Of a DNA stretch of 64,000 nt, positions 23,714 to 36,873 are shown piece by piece (within the stretch, counting starts at the first letter, position 1; each line of letters opens with the position of its first letter). The position numbers were made by a program, and so were the translations under genes. The stretch lies in the NCBI GenBank assembly GCA_043228905.1, contig JBHGNT010000032.1:186001-250000 (forward strand). Direction: 5' to 3'. This stretch comes from Azolla caroliniana (taxonomy: Eukaryota > Polypodiophyta). The notes beneath the pieces are model-generated. The model searched no databases. It saw nothing but the letters and a program-made list of their open reading frames with translations, and had not been told where the DNA came from.

Positions 23714-24780
23714 CATGTTTGAACACAAAAATCCGATATCACACGAGCCAGGTATGAACATTTTAATTTACTCAAGGGCTCCTCTCAACTCCCTCCTCAA
23801 GTTTGCTATTTTCGTCATGTCTCTCGACCTGAGTTTCAAAATCTTGATATTTTAATTCCATATCATAGCTAGCGTTTCAAGCTTCGATTCGCATGTTTGA
23901 ACACAAAAATCCGATATCACACGAGCCAGGTATGAACATTTTAATTTACTCAAGGGCTCCTCTCAACTCCCTCCTCAAGTTTGCTATTTTCTTCATGTCT
24001 CTCGACCTGAGTTTTAAAATCTTGATTTTTTAATTCCATATCATAGCTAGCGTTTCAAGCTTCGATTCGCATGTTTGAACACAAAAATCCGATATCACAC
24101 GAGCCAGGTATGAACATTTTAATTTACTCAAGGGCTCCTCTCAACTCCCTCCTCAAGTTTGCTATTTTCGTCATGTCTCTCGACCTGAGTTTCAAAATCT
24201 TGATTTTTTAATTCCATATCATACCTCACGTAGTTGGCTTCGATTCGCATGTTTGAAGACAAAAATCCGATATCACACGAGCCAGGTATGAACATTTTAA
24301 TTACTTAAGGGCTCCTCTCAACTCCCTCCTCAAGTTTGCTATTTTCGTCATGTCTCTCGACCTGAGTTTCAAAATCTTGATTTTTTAATTCCCTATCATA
24401 GCTAGCGTTTCAAGCTTCGATTCGCATGTTTGAACACAAAAATCCGATATCACACGAGCCAGGTATGAACATTTTAATTTACTCAAGGGCTGTTCTCAAC
24501 TCCGTCCTCAAGTTTGCTATTTTCGTCATGTCTCTGGACCTGAGTTTCAAAATATTGATTTTTTAATTCCATATCATAGCTAGCGTTTCAAGCTTCGATT
24601 TGCATGTTTGAACACAAAAATCCGATATCACACGACCCAGGTATGAACATTTTAATTTACTCAAGGGCTCCTCTCAACTCCCTCCTCAAGTTTGCTATTT
24701 TCGTCATGTCTCTCGACCTGAGTTTCAAAATCTTGATTTTTTAATTCCATATCATAGCTAGCGTTTCAAGCTTCGATTTG
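23714..24780. repeat. 1,067-bp six-monomer unit, copy 1 (first 11-kb unit)
   Basis: Contains in order CTTCATG with GTTTTAAAATC (about 23,992), GAAGAC, TTCCCTATC, and the TGTTCTC...CCGTCC plus CTGGACC plus AAATATTG monomer at about 24,490. The same set recurs 1,067 bp on. The same six-monomer order is also found in the left domain near 6.8, 10.3, 12.8 and 14.2 kb. Confidence 0.85.
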
Positions 24781-25847
24781 CATGTTTGAACACAAAAATC
24801 CGATATCACACGAGCCAGGTATGAACATTTTAATTTACTCAAGGGCTCCTCTCAACTCCCTCCTCAAGTTTGCTATTTTCGTCATATCTCTCGACCTGAG
24901 TTTCAAAATCTTGATTTTTTAATTCCATATCATAGCTAGCGTTTCAAGCTTCGATTCGCATGTTTGAACACAAAAATCCGATATCACACGAGCCAGGTAT
25001 GAACATTTTAATTTACTCAAGGGCTCCTCTCAACTCCCTCCTCAAGTTTGCTATTTTCTTCATGTCTCTCGACCTGAGTTTTAAAATCTTGATTTTTTAA
25101 TTCCATATCATAGCTAGCGTTTCAAGCTTCGATTTGCATGTTTGAACACAAAAATCCGATATCACACGAGCCAGGTATGAACATTTTAATTTACTCAAGG
25201 GCTCCTCTCAACTCCCTCCTCAAGTTTGCTATTTTCGTCATGTCTCTCGACCTGAGTTTCAAAATCTTGATTTTTTAATTCCATATCATACCTCACGTAG
25301 TTGGCTTCGATTCGCATGTTTGAAGACAAAAATCCGATATCACACGAGCCAGGTATGAACATTTTAATTACTTAAGGGCTCCTCTCAACTCCCTCCTCAA
25401 GTTTGCTATTTTCGTCATGTCTCTCGACCTGAGTTTCAAAATCTTGATTTTTTAATTCCCTATCATAGCTAGCGTTTCAAGCTTCGATTCGCATGTTTGA
25501 ACACAAAAATCCGATATCACACGAGCCAGGTATGAACATTTTAATTTACTCAAGGGCTGTTCTCAACTCCGTCCTCAAGTTTGCTATTTTCGTCATGTCT
25601 CTGGACCTGAGTTTCAAAATATTGATTTTTTAATTCCATATCATAGCTAGCGTTTCAAGCTTCGATTTGCATGTTTGAACACAAAAATCCGATATCACAC
25701 GACTCAGGTATGAACATTTTAATTTACTCAAGGGCTCCTCTCAACTCCCTCCTCAAGTTTGCTATTTTCGTCATGTCTCTCGACCTGAGTTTCAAAATCT
25801 TGATTTTTTAATTCCATATCATAGCTAGCGTTTCAAGCTTCGATTTG
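24781..25847. repeat. 1,067-bp six-monomer unit, copy 2
   Basis: Tandem copy of 23,714-24,780 with private changes TCATATCTC near 24,892 and CGACTCAGG near 25,702. A partial third copy follows to about 26,236, carrying CATTTTATTTTAC near 25,892, and then switches to the CGACCCAGG form. Confidence 0.85.
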
Positions 25848-26236
25848 CATGTTTGAACACAAAAATCCGATATCACACGAGCCAGGTATGAACATTTTAT
25901 TTTACTCAAGGGCTCCTCTCAACTCCCTCCTCAAGTTTGCTATTTTCGTCATGTCTCTCGACCTGAGTTTCAAAATCTTGATTTTTTAATTCCATATCAT
26001 AGCTAGCGTTTCAAGCTTCGATTCGCATGTTTGAACACAAAAATCCGATATCACACGAGCCAGGTATGAACATTTTAATTTACTCAAGGGCTCCTCTCAA
26101 CTCCCTCCTCAAGTTTGCTATTTTCTTCATGTCTCTCGACCTGAGTTTTAAAATCTTGATTTTTTAATTCCATATCATAGCTAGCGTTTCAAGCTTCGAT
26201 TTGCATGTTTGAACACAAAAATCCGATATCACACGA

Positions 26237-29200
26237 CCCAGGTATGAACATTTTAATCTACTCAAGGGCTCCTCTCAACTCCCTCCTCAAGTTTGCTATT
26301 TTCGTCATGTCTCTCGACCTGAGTTTCAAAATCTTGATTTTTTAATTCCATATCATACCTCACGTAGTTGGCTTCGATTCGCATGTTTGAACACAAAAAT
26401 CCGATATCACACGAGCCAGGTATGAACATTTTAATTACTTAAGGGCTCCTCTCAACTCCCTCCTCAAGTTTGCTATTTTCGTCATGTCTCTCGACCTGAG
26501 TTTCAAAATCTTGATTTTTTAATTCCATATCATAGCTAGCGTTGTTAGCTTCGATTCGCATGTTTGAAAACAAAAATCCGATATCACACGAGCCAGGTAT
26601 GAACATTTTAATTTACTCAAGGGCTGTTCTCAACTCACTCCTCAAATTTGCTATTTTCGTCATGTCTCTCGACCTGAGTTTCAAAATCTTGATTTTTTAA
26701 TTCCATATCATAGCTCGCGTTGTTGGCTTCGATTCGCATGTTTGAACACAAAAATCCGATATCACACGAGCCAGGTATGAACATTTTAATTTACTCAAGG
26801 GCTCCTCTCAACTCCCTCCTCAAGTTTGCTATTGTCATCATGTATCTCGACCTGAGTTTGAAATTCTTGATTTTTTAATTCCATATCATAGCTAGCGTTG
26901 TTAGCTTCGATTTGCATGTTTGAACACAAAAATCCGATATCACACGACCCAGGTATGAACATTTTAATCTACTCAAGGGCTCCTCTCAACTCCCTCCTCA
27001 AGTTTGCTATTTTCGTCATGTATCTCGACCTGAGTTTCAAATTCTTGATTTTTTAATTCCATATCATAGCTAGCGTTTCAAGCTTCGATTCGCATGTTTG
27101 AACACAAAAATCCGATATCACACGACCCAGGTATGAACATTTTAATCTACTCAAGGGCTCCTCTCAACTCCCTCCTCAAGTTTGCTATTTTCGTCATGTC
27201 TCTCGACCTGAGTTTCAAAATCTTGATTTTTTAATTCCATATCATAGCTAGCGTTTCAAGCTTCGATTTACATGTTTGAACACAAAAATCCGATATCACA
27301 CGAGCCAGGTATGAACATTTTAATTTACTCAAGGGCTCCTCTCAACTCCCTCCTCAAGTTTGCTATTTTCGTCATGTCTCTCGACCTGAGTTTCAAAATC
27401 TTGATTTTTTAATTCCATATCATAGCTAGCGTTTCAAGCTTCGATTTGCATGTTTGAACACAAAAATCCGATATCACACGAGCCAGGTATGAACATTTTA
27501 ATTTCTTAAGGGCTCCTCTCAAGTCCCTCCTCAAGTTTGCTATTTTCGTCATGTATCTCGACCTGAGTTTGAAATTCTTGATTTTTTAATTCCATATCAT
27601 AGCTAGCGTTGTTAGCTTCGATTTGCATGTTTGAACACAAAAATCCGATATCACACGAGCCAGGTATGAACATTTTAATTTACTCAAGGGCTCCTCTCAA
27701 CTCCCTCCTCAAGTTTGCTATTTTCGTCATGTCTCTCGACCTGAGTTTCAAAATCTTGATTTTTTAATTCCATATCATAGCTAGCGTTTCAAGCTTCGAT
27801 TTGCATGTTTGAACACAAAAATCTGATATCACACGAGCCAGGTATGAACATTTTAATTTCTTAAGGGCTCCTCTCAAGTCCCTCCTCAAGTTTGCTATTT
27901 TCGTCATGTCTCTCGACCTGAGTTTCAAAATCTTGATTTTTTAATTCCATATCATACCTCACGTAGTTGGCTTCGATTCGCATGTTTGAACACAAAAATC
28001 CCTCCTCTAGTTTGCTATTTTCGTCATGTCTCTCGACCTGAGTTTGAAATTCTTGATTTTTTAATTCCATATCATAGCTAGCGTTGTTAGCTTCGATTTG
28101 CATGTTTGAACACAAAAATCCGATATCACACGAGCCAGGTATGAACATTTTAATTTACTCAAGGGCTCCTCTCAACTCCCTCCTCAAGTTTGCTATTTTC
28201 GTCATGTATCTCGACCTGAGTTTGAAATTCTTGATTTTTTAATTCCATATCATAGCTAGCGTTGTTAGCTTCGATTTGCATGTTTGAACACAAAAATCCG
28301 ATATCACACGACCCAGGTATGAACATTTTAATTTACTCAAGGGCTGTTCTCAACTCACTCCTCAAATTTGCTATTTTCGTCATGTCTCTCGACCTGAGTT
28401 TCAAAATCTTGATTTTTTAATTCCATATCATAGCTCGCGTTGTTGGCTTCGATTCGCATGTTTGAACACAAAAATCCCATATCACACGAGCTAGGTATGA
28501 ACATTTTAATTTACTCAAGGGCTGTTCTCAACTCCGTCCTCAAGTTTGCTATTTTCGTCATGTCTCTCGACCTGGGTTTCAAAATCTTGATTTTTTAATT
28601 GCATATGATAGCTAGCGTTGTTGGCTTCGATTTGCATGTTTGAACACAAAAATCCGATATCACACGAGCCAGGTATGAACATTTTAATTTACTCAAGGGC
28701 TCCTCTCAACTCCCTCCTGAAGTTTGCTATTTTCGTCATGTCTCTCGACCTGAGTTTCAAAATCTTGATTTTTTAATTCCATATCATAGCTAGCGTTTCA
28801 AGCTTCGATTTGCATGTTTGAACACAAAAATCCGATATCACACGAGCCAGGTATGAACATTTTAATTTCTTAAGGGCTCCTCTCAAGTCCCTCCTCAAGT
28901 TTGCTATTTTCGTCATGTATCTCGACCTGAGTTTGAAATTCTTGATTTTTTAATTCCATATCATAGCTAGCGTTGTTAGCTTCGATTTGCATGTTTGAAC
29001 ACAAAAATCCGATATCACACGAGCCAGGTATGAACATTTTAATTTACTCAAGGGCTGTTCTCAACTCACTCCTCAAATTTGCTATTTTCGTCATGTCTCT
29101 CGACCTGAGTTTCAAAATCTTGATTTTTTAATTCCATATCATAGCTCGCGTTGTTGGCTTCGATTCGCATGTTTGAACACAAAAATCCGATATCACACGA

Positions 29201-29690
29201 GCCAGGTATGAACATTTTAATTTACTCAAGGGCTGTTCTCAACTCCGTCCTCAAGTTTGGTATTTTCGTCATGTCTCTCGACCTGGGTTTCAAAATCTTG
29301 ATTTTGTAATTGCATATGATAGCTAGCGTTGTTGGCTTCGATTCGCATGTTTGAACACAAAAATCCGATATCACACGACCCAGGTATGAACATTTTAATT
29401 TACTCAAGGGCTGTTCTCAACTCACTCCTCAAATTTGCTATTTTCGTCATGTCTCTCGACCTGAGTTTCAAAATCTTGATTTTTTAATTCCATATCATAG
29501 CTCGCGTTGTTGGCTTCGATTCGCATGTTTGAACACAAAAATCCCATATCACACGAGCCAGGTATGAACATTTTAATTTACTCAAGGGCTGTTCTCAACT
29601 CCGTCCTCAAGTTTGCTATTTTCGTCATGTCTCTCGACCTGGGTTTCAAAATCTTGATTTTTTAATTGCATATGATAGCTAGCGTTGTTG
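26237..29690. repeat. Satellite monomers, right part of first 11-kb unit
   Basis: About 19 monomers rich in CATGTATCTC (CTCTC changed to ATCTC), the shortened ATTTCTTAAGGG form, and GCATATGATAG with CTGGGTTTC. These forms dominate the right domain. No gene or other element is seen. The matching stretch in the second unit is 37,263-40,716. Confidence 0.85.
27863..28160. repeat. Fused monomer pair with 58-bp deletion, copy 2
   Basis: Same junction at 28001/28002 and the same CTCTAG marker. Its first monomer begins after the 177-bp ATTTCTTAAGGG form and has CTCAAGTCCC, unlike copy 1, so the two are related through an older copying event. Confidence 0.94.
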
Positions 29691-30512
29691 GCTTCGATTT
29701 GCATGTTTGAACACAAAAATCCGATATCACACGAGCCAGGTATGAACATTTTAATTACTTAAGGGCTCCTCTCAACTCCCTCCTCAAGTTTGCTATTTTC
29801 GTCATGTCTCTCGACCTGAGTTTCAAAATCTTGATTTTTTAATTCCATATCATACCTCACGTAGTTGCCTTCGATTCGCATGTTTGAACACAAAAATCCG
29901 ATATCACACGAGCCAGGTATGAACATTTTAATTACTTAAGGGCTCCTCTCAACTCCCTCCTCAAGTTTGCTATTTTCGTCATGTCTCTCGACCTGAGTTT
30001 CAAAATCTTGATTTTTTAATTCCATATCATAGCTAGCGTTGTTAGCTTCGATTCGCATGTTTGAAAACAAAAATCCGATATCACACGAGCCAGGTATGAA
30101 CATTTTAATTTACTCAAGCGCTGTTCTCAACTCACTCCTCAAATTTGCTATTTTCGTCATGTCTCTCGACCTGAGTTTCAAAGTCTTTATTTTATAATTC
30201 CATATCATAGCTCGCGTTGTTGGCTTCGATTCGCATGTTTGAACACAAAAATCCGATATCACACGAGCCAGGTATGAACATTTTAATTTACTCAAGGGCT
30301 CCTCTCAACTCCCTCCTCAAGTTTGCTATTTTCGTCATGTCTCTCGACCTGAGCTTCAAAATCTTGATTTTTTAATTCCATATCATAGCTCGCGTTGTTG
30401 GCTTCGATTCGCATGTTTGAACACAAAAATCCGATATCACACGAGCCAGGTATGAACATTTTAATTTACTCAAGGGCTCCTCTCAACTCCCTCCTCAAGT
30501 TTGCTATTTTCG

Positions 30513-32082
30513 TCATGTCTCTCGACCTGAGCTTCAAAATCTTGATTTTTTAATTCCATATCATAGCTCGCGTTGTTGGCTTCGATTCGCATGTTTGAAC
30601 ACAAAAATCCGATATCACACGAGCCAGGTATGAACATTTTAATTTACTCAAGGGCTCCTCTCAACTCCCTCCTCAAGTTTGCTATTTTCGTCATGTCTCT
30701 CGACCTGAGCTTCAAAATCTTGATTTTTTAATTCCATATCATAGCTCGCGTTGTTGCCTTCGATTCGCATGTTTGAACACAAAAATCCGATATCACAAGA
30801 GCCAGGTATGAACATTTTAATTTACTCAAGGGCTCCTCTCAATTCCCTCCTCAAGTTTGCTATTTTCGTCATGTCTCTCGACCTGAGTTTGAAATTCTTG
30901 ATTTTTTAATTCCATATCATAGCTAGCGTTTCAAGCTTCGATATGCATGTTTGAACACAAAAATCCGATATCACACGAGCCAGGTATGAACATTTTAATT
31001 TACTCAAGGGCTCCTCTCAACTCCCTCCTCAAATTTGCTATTTTCGTCATGTCTCTCGACCTGAGTTTCAAAATCTTGATTTTTTAATTCCATATCATAG
31101 CTAGCGTTGTTAGCTTCGATTTGCATGTTTGAACACAAAAATCCGATATCACACGAGCCAGGTATGAACATTTTAATTTACTCAAGGGCTCCTCTCAACT
31201 CCCTCCTCAAGTTTGCTATTTTCGTCATGTCTCTCGACCTGAGTTTCAAATTCTTGATTTTTTAATTCCATATCATAGCTAGCATCGTTAGCTTCGATTT
31301 GCATGTTTGAACACAAAAATCCGATATCACACGACCCAGGTATGAACATTTTAATCTACTCAAGGGCTCCTCTCAACTCCCTCCTCAAGTTTGCTATTTT
31401 CGTCATGTTTAATTCTATATCATAGCTAGCGTTTCAAGCTTCGATTTGCATGTTTGAACACAAAAATCCGATATCACACGAGCCAGGTATGAACATTTTA
31501 ATTTACTCAAGGGCTCCTCTCAACTCCCTCCTCAAGTTTGCTATTTTCGTCATGTCTCTCGACCTGAGTTTCAAAATCTTGATTTTTTAATTCCATATCA
31601 TACCTCACGTAGTTGGCTTCGATTCGCATGTTTGAACACAAAAATCCGATATCACACGAGCCAGGTATGAACATTTTAATTACTTAAGGGCTCCTCTCAA
31701 CTCCCTCCTCAAGTTTGCTATTTTCGTCATGTCTCTCGACCTGAGTTTAAAAATCTTGATTTTTTAATTCCATATCATAGCTAGCGTTGTTAGCTTCGAT
31801 TCGCATGTTTGAAAACAAAAATCCGATATCACACGAGCCAGGTATGAACATTTTAATTTACTCAAGGGCTCCTCTCAACTCCCTCCTCAAGTTTGCTATT
31901 TTCGTCATGTCTCTCGACCTGAGTTTAAAAATCTTGATTTTTTAATTCCATATCATAGCTAGCGTTTCAAGCTTCGATTTGCATGTTTGAACACAAAAAT
32001 CCGAGATCACACGAGCCAGGTATGAATATTTTAATTTACTCAAGGGCTCCTCTCAACTCCCTCCTCAAGTTTGCTATTTTCT
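30513..32082. repeat. 1,570-bp nine-monomer subunit, copy 2a
   Basis: The counterpart of copy 1a in the second 11,026-bp unit, with ACAAGAGCC near 30,796 and the 31-bp deletion at 31,407. Confidence 0.9.
31362..31508. repeat. 147-bp monomer with 31-bp deletion, copy 3
   Basis: Identical junction 11,026 bp after copy 1, carried by the large tandem duplication. Confidence 0.93.
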
Positions 32083-33652
32083 TCATGTCTCTCGACCTGA
32101 GCTTCAAAATCTTGATTTTTTAATTCCATATCATAGCTCGCGTTGTTGGCTTCGATTCGCATGTTTGAACACAAAAATCCGATATCACACGAGCCAGGTA
32201 TGAACATTTTAATTTACTCAAGGGCTCCTCTCAACTCCCTCCTCAAGTTTGCTATTTTCGTCATGTCTCTCGACCTGAGCTTCAAAATCTTGATTTTTTA
32301 ATTCCATATCATAGCTCGCGTTGTTGGCTTCGATTCGCATGTTTGAACACAAAAATCCGATATCACAAGAGCCAGGTATGAACATTTTAATTTACTCAAG
32401 CGCTCCTCTCAATTCCCTCCTCAAGTTTGCTATTTTCGTCATGTCTCTCGACCTGAGTTTGAAATTCTTGATTTTTTAATTCCATATCATAGCTAGCGTT
32501 TCAAGCTTCGATATGCATGTTTGAACACAAAAATCCGATATCACACGAGCCAGGTATGAACATTTTAATTTACTCAAGGGCTCCTCTCAACTCCCTCCTC
32601 AAATTTGCTATTTTCGTCATGTCTCTCGACCTGAGTTTCAAAATCTTGATTTTTTAATTCCATATCATAGCTAGCGTTGTTAGCTTCGATTTGCATGTTT
32701 GAACACAAAAATCCGATATCACACGAGCCAGGTATGAACATTTTAATTTACTCAAGGGCTCCTCTCAACTCCCTCCTCAAGTTTGCTATTTTCGTCATGT
32801 CTCTCGACCTGAGTTTCAAATTCTTGATTTTTTAATTCCATATCATAGCTAGCATCGTTAGCTTCGATTTGCATGTTTGAACACAAAAATCCGATATCAC
32901 ACGACCCAGGTATGAACATTTTAATCTACTCAAGGGCTCCTCTCAACTCCCTCCTCAAGTTTGCTATTTTCGTCATGTTTAATTCTATATCATAGCTAGC
33001 GTTTCAAGCTTCGATTTGCATGTTTGAACACAAAAATCCGATATCACACGAGCCAGGTATGAACATTTTAATTTACTCAAGGGCTCCTCTCAACTCCCTC
33101 CTCAAGTTTGCTATTTTCGTCATGTCTCTCGACCTGAGTTTCAAAATCTTGATTTTTTAATTCCATATCATACCTCACGTAGTTGGCTTCGATTCGCATG
33201 TTTGAACACAAAAATCCGATATCACACGAGCCAGGTATGAACATTTTAATTACTTAAGGGCTCCTCTCAACTCCCTCCTCAAGTTTGCTATTTTCGTCAT
33301 GTCTCTCGACCTGAGTTTAAAAATCTTGATTTTTTAATTCCATATCATAGCTAGCGTTGTTAGCTTCGATTCGCATGTTTGAAAACAAAAATCCGATATC
33401 ACACGAGCCAGGTATGAACATTTTAATTTACTCAAGGGCTCCTCTCAACTCCCTCCTCAAGTTTGCTATTTTCGTCATGTCTCTCGACCTGAGTTTAAAA
33501 ATCTTGATTTTTTAATTCCATATCATAGCTAGCGTTGTTGGCTTCGATTTGCATGTTTGAACACAAAAATCCGATATCACACGAGCCAGGTATGAATATT
33601 TTAATTTACTCAAGGGCTCCTCTCAACTCCCTCCTCAAGTTTGCTATTTTCG
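32083..33652. repeat. 1,570-bp nine-monomer subunit, copy 2b
   Basis: The counterpart of copy 1b, with ACAAGAGCC near 32,366 and the 31-bp deletion at 32,977. It carries GTTGTTGGC near 33,536 where copy 1b has GTTGTTAGC. Confidence 0.9.
32932..33078. repeat. 147-bp monomer with 31-bp deletion, copy 4
   Basis: Identical junction 11,026 bp after copy 2. Confidence 0.93.
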
Positions 33653-34323
33653 TCATGTCTCTCGACCTGAGTTTGAAATTCTTGATTTTTTAATTCCATA
33701 TGATAGCTAGCGTTTCAAGCTTCGATTCGCATGTTTGAACACAAAAATCCGATATCACACGAGCCAGGTATGAACATTTTAATTTACTCAAGGGCTCCTC
33801 TCAACTCCCTCCTCAAATTTGCTATTTTCGTCATGTCTCTCGACCTGAGTTTCAAAATCTTGATTTTTTAATTCCATATCATAGCTAGCGTTGTTAGCTT
33901 CGATTTGCATGTTTGAACACAAAAATCCGATATCACACGAGCCAGGTATGAACATTTTAATTTACTCAAGGGCTCCTCTCAACTCCCTCCTCAAGTTTGC
34001 TATTTTCGTCATGTCTCTCGACCTGAGTTTCAAATTCTTGATTTTTTAATTCCATATCATAGCTAGCGTTTCAAGCTTCGATTCGCATGTTTGAACACAA
34101 AAATCCGATATCACACGAGCCAGGTATGAACATTTTAATTTACTCAAGGGCTCCTCTCAACTCCCTCCTCAAGTTTGCTATTTTCGTCATGTCTCTCAAC
34201 CTGAGTTTGAAATTCTTGATTTTTTAATTCCATATCATAGCTAGCGTTTCAAGCTTCGATTTGCATGTTTGAACACAAAAATCCGATATCACACGAGCCA
34301 GGTATGAACATTTTAATTTACTC

Positions 34324-34621
34324 AAGGGCTCCTCTCAACTCCCTCCTCAAGTTTGCTATTTTCGTCATGTCTCTCGACCTGAGCTTCAAAATCTTGATTT
34401 TTTAATTCCATATCATACCTCACGTAGTTGGCTTCGATTCGCATGTTTGAACACAAAAATCCCTCCTCTAGTTTGCTATTTTCGTCATGTCTCTCGACCT
34501 GAGTTTGAAATTCTTGATTTTTTAATTCCATATCATAGCTAGCGTTGTTAGCTTCGATTTGCATGTTTGAACACAAAAATCCGATATCACACGAGCCAGG
34601 TATGAACATTTTAATTTACTC
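34324..34621. repeat. Fused monomer pair with 58-bp deletion, copy 3
   Basis: Junction at 34462/34463, exactly 11,026 bp after copy 1. Confidence 0.94.
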
Positions 34622-34739
34622 AAGGGCTGTTCTCAACTCACTCCTCAAGTTTGCTATTTTCGTCATGTCTCTCGACCTGAGTTTGAAATTCTTGATTTTT
34701 TAATTCCATATCATAGCTCACGTAGTTGGCTTCGATTCG

Positions 34740-36873
34740 CATGTTTGAACACAAAAATCCGATATCACACGAGCCAGGTATGAACATTTTAATTTACTCA
34801 AGGGCTCCTCTCAACTCCCTCCTCAAGTTTGCTATTTTCGTCATGTCTCTCGACCTGAGTTTCAAAATCTTGATATTTTAATTCCATATCATAGCTAGCG
34901 TTTCAAGCTTCGATTCGCATGTTTGAACACAAAAATCCGATATCACACGAGCCAGGTATGAACATTTTAATTTACTCAAGGGCTCCTCTCAACTCCCTCC
35001 TCAAGTTTGCTATTTTCTTCATGTCTCTCGACCTGAGTTTTAAAATCTTGATTTTTTAATTCCATATCATAGCTAGCGTTTCAAGCTTCGATTCGCATGT
35101 TTGAACACAAAAATCCGATATCACACGAGCCAGGTATGAACATTTTAATTTACTCAAGGGCTCCTCTCAACTCCCTCCTCAAGTTTGCTATTTTCGTCAT
35201 GTCTCTCGACCTGAGTTTCAAAATCTTGATTTTTTAATTCCATATCATACCTCACGTAGTTGGCTTCGATTCGCATGTTTGAAGACAAAAATCCGATATC
35301 ACACGAGCCAGGTATGAACATTTTAATTACTTAAGGGCTCCTCTCAACTCCCTCCTCAAGTTTGCTATTTTCGTCATGTCTCTCGACCTGAGTTTCAAAA
35401 TCTTGATTTTTTAATTCCCTATCATAGCTAGCGTTTCAAGCTTCGATTCGCATGTTTGAACACAAAAATCCGATATCACACGAGCCAGGTATGAACATTT
35501 TAATTTACTCAAGGGCTGTTCTCAACTCCGTCCTCAAGTTTGCTATTTTCGTCATGTCTCTGGACCTGAGTTTCAAAATATTGATTTTTTAATTCCATAT
35601 CATAGCTAGCGTTTCAAGCTTCGATTTGCATGTTTGAACACAAAAATCCGATATCACACGACCCAGGTATGAACATTTTAATTTACTCAAGGGCTCCTCT
35701 CAACTCCCTCCTCAAGTTTGCTATTTTCGTCATGTCTCTCGACCTGAGTTTCAAAATCTTGATTTTTTAATTCCATATCATAGCTAGCGTTTCAAGCTTC
35801 GATTTGCATGTTTGAACACAAAAATCCGATATCACACGAGCCAGGTATGAACATTTTAATTTACTCAAGGGCTCCTCTCAACTCCCTCCTCAAGTTTGCT
35901 ATTTTCGTCATATCTCTCGACCTGAGTTTCAAAATCTTGATTTTTTAATTCCATATCATAGCTAGCGTTTCAAGCTTCGATTCGCATGTTTGAACACAAA
36001 AATCCGATATCACACGAGCCAGGTATGAACATTTTAATTTACTCAAGGGCTCCTCTCAACTCCCTCCTCAAGTTTGCTATTTTCTTCATGTCTCTCGACC
36101 TGAGTTTTAAAATCTTGATTTTTTAATTCCATATCATAGCTAGCGTTTCAAGCTTCGATTTGCATGTTTGAACACAAAAATCCGATATCACACGAGCCAG
36201 GTATGAACATTTTAATTTACTCAAGGGCTCCTCTCAACTCCCTCCTCAAGTTTGCTATTTTCGTCATGTCTCTCGACCTGAGTTTCAAAATCTTGATTTT
36301 TTAATTCCATATCATACCTCACGTAGTTGGCTTCGATTCGCATGTTTGAAGACAAAAATCCGATATCACACGAGCCAGGTATGAACATTTTAATTACTTA
36401 AGGGCTCCTCTCAACTCCCTCCTCAAGTTTGCTATTTTCGTCATGTCTCTCGACCTGAGTTTCAAAATCTTGATTTTTTAATTCCCTATCATAGCTAGCG
36501 TTTCAAGCTTCGATTCGCATGTTTGAACACAAAAATCCGATATCACACGAGCCAGGTATGAACATTTTAATTTACTCAAGGGCTGTTCTCAACTCCGTCC
36601 TCAAGTTTGCTATTTTCGTCATGTCTCTGGACCTGAGTTTCAAAATATTGATTTTTTAATTCCATATCATAGCTAGCGTTTCAAGCTTCGATTTGCATGT
36701 TTGAACACAAAAATCCGATATCACACGACTCAGGTATGAACATTTTAATTTACTCAAGGGCTCCTCTCAACTCCCTCCTCAAGTTTGCTATTTTCGTCAT
36801 GTCTCTCGACCTGAGTTTCAAAATCTTGATTTTTTAATTCCATATCATAGCTAGCGTTTCAAGCTTCGATTTG
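34740..36873. repeat. Six-monomer units 1 and 2 in the second 11-kb unit
   Basis: Counterpart of 23,714-25,847 at +11,026, with CTGGACC monomers near 35,516 and 36,583, TCATATCTC near 35,918 and CGACTCAGG near 36,728. A partial third copy again follows to about 37,262. Confidence 0.85.

Larger units (their letters stand above)
18665..29690. repeat. 11,026-bp higher-order unit, copy 1
   Basis: The unit is about 62 monomer lengths. It matches 29,691-40,716 at a constant offset of 11,026 across every marker checked: the 31-bp deletions, the 58-bp deletions, TCATATCTC near 24,892, CGACTCAGG near 25,702, CATTTTATTTTAC near 25,892 and ATTTTGTAATTG near 29,303. Differences noted are GTTGTTAGC near 22,509 (GTTGTTGGC in copy 2), CCTCCTGAAG near 28,714 (CCTCCTCAAG) and AAAAATCC near 25,861 (AAAAAACC). 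That suggests well above 99.9% identity, read by eye and not exhaustive. The left edge is the A versus G difference at 18664/29690. Confidence 0.92.
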
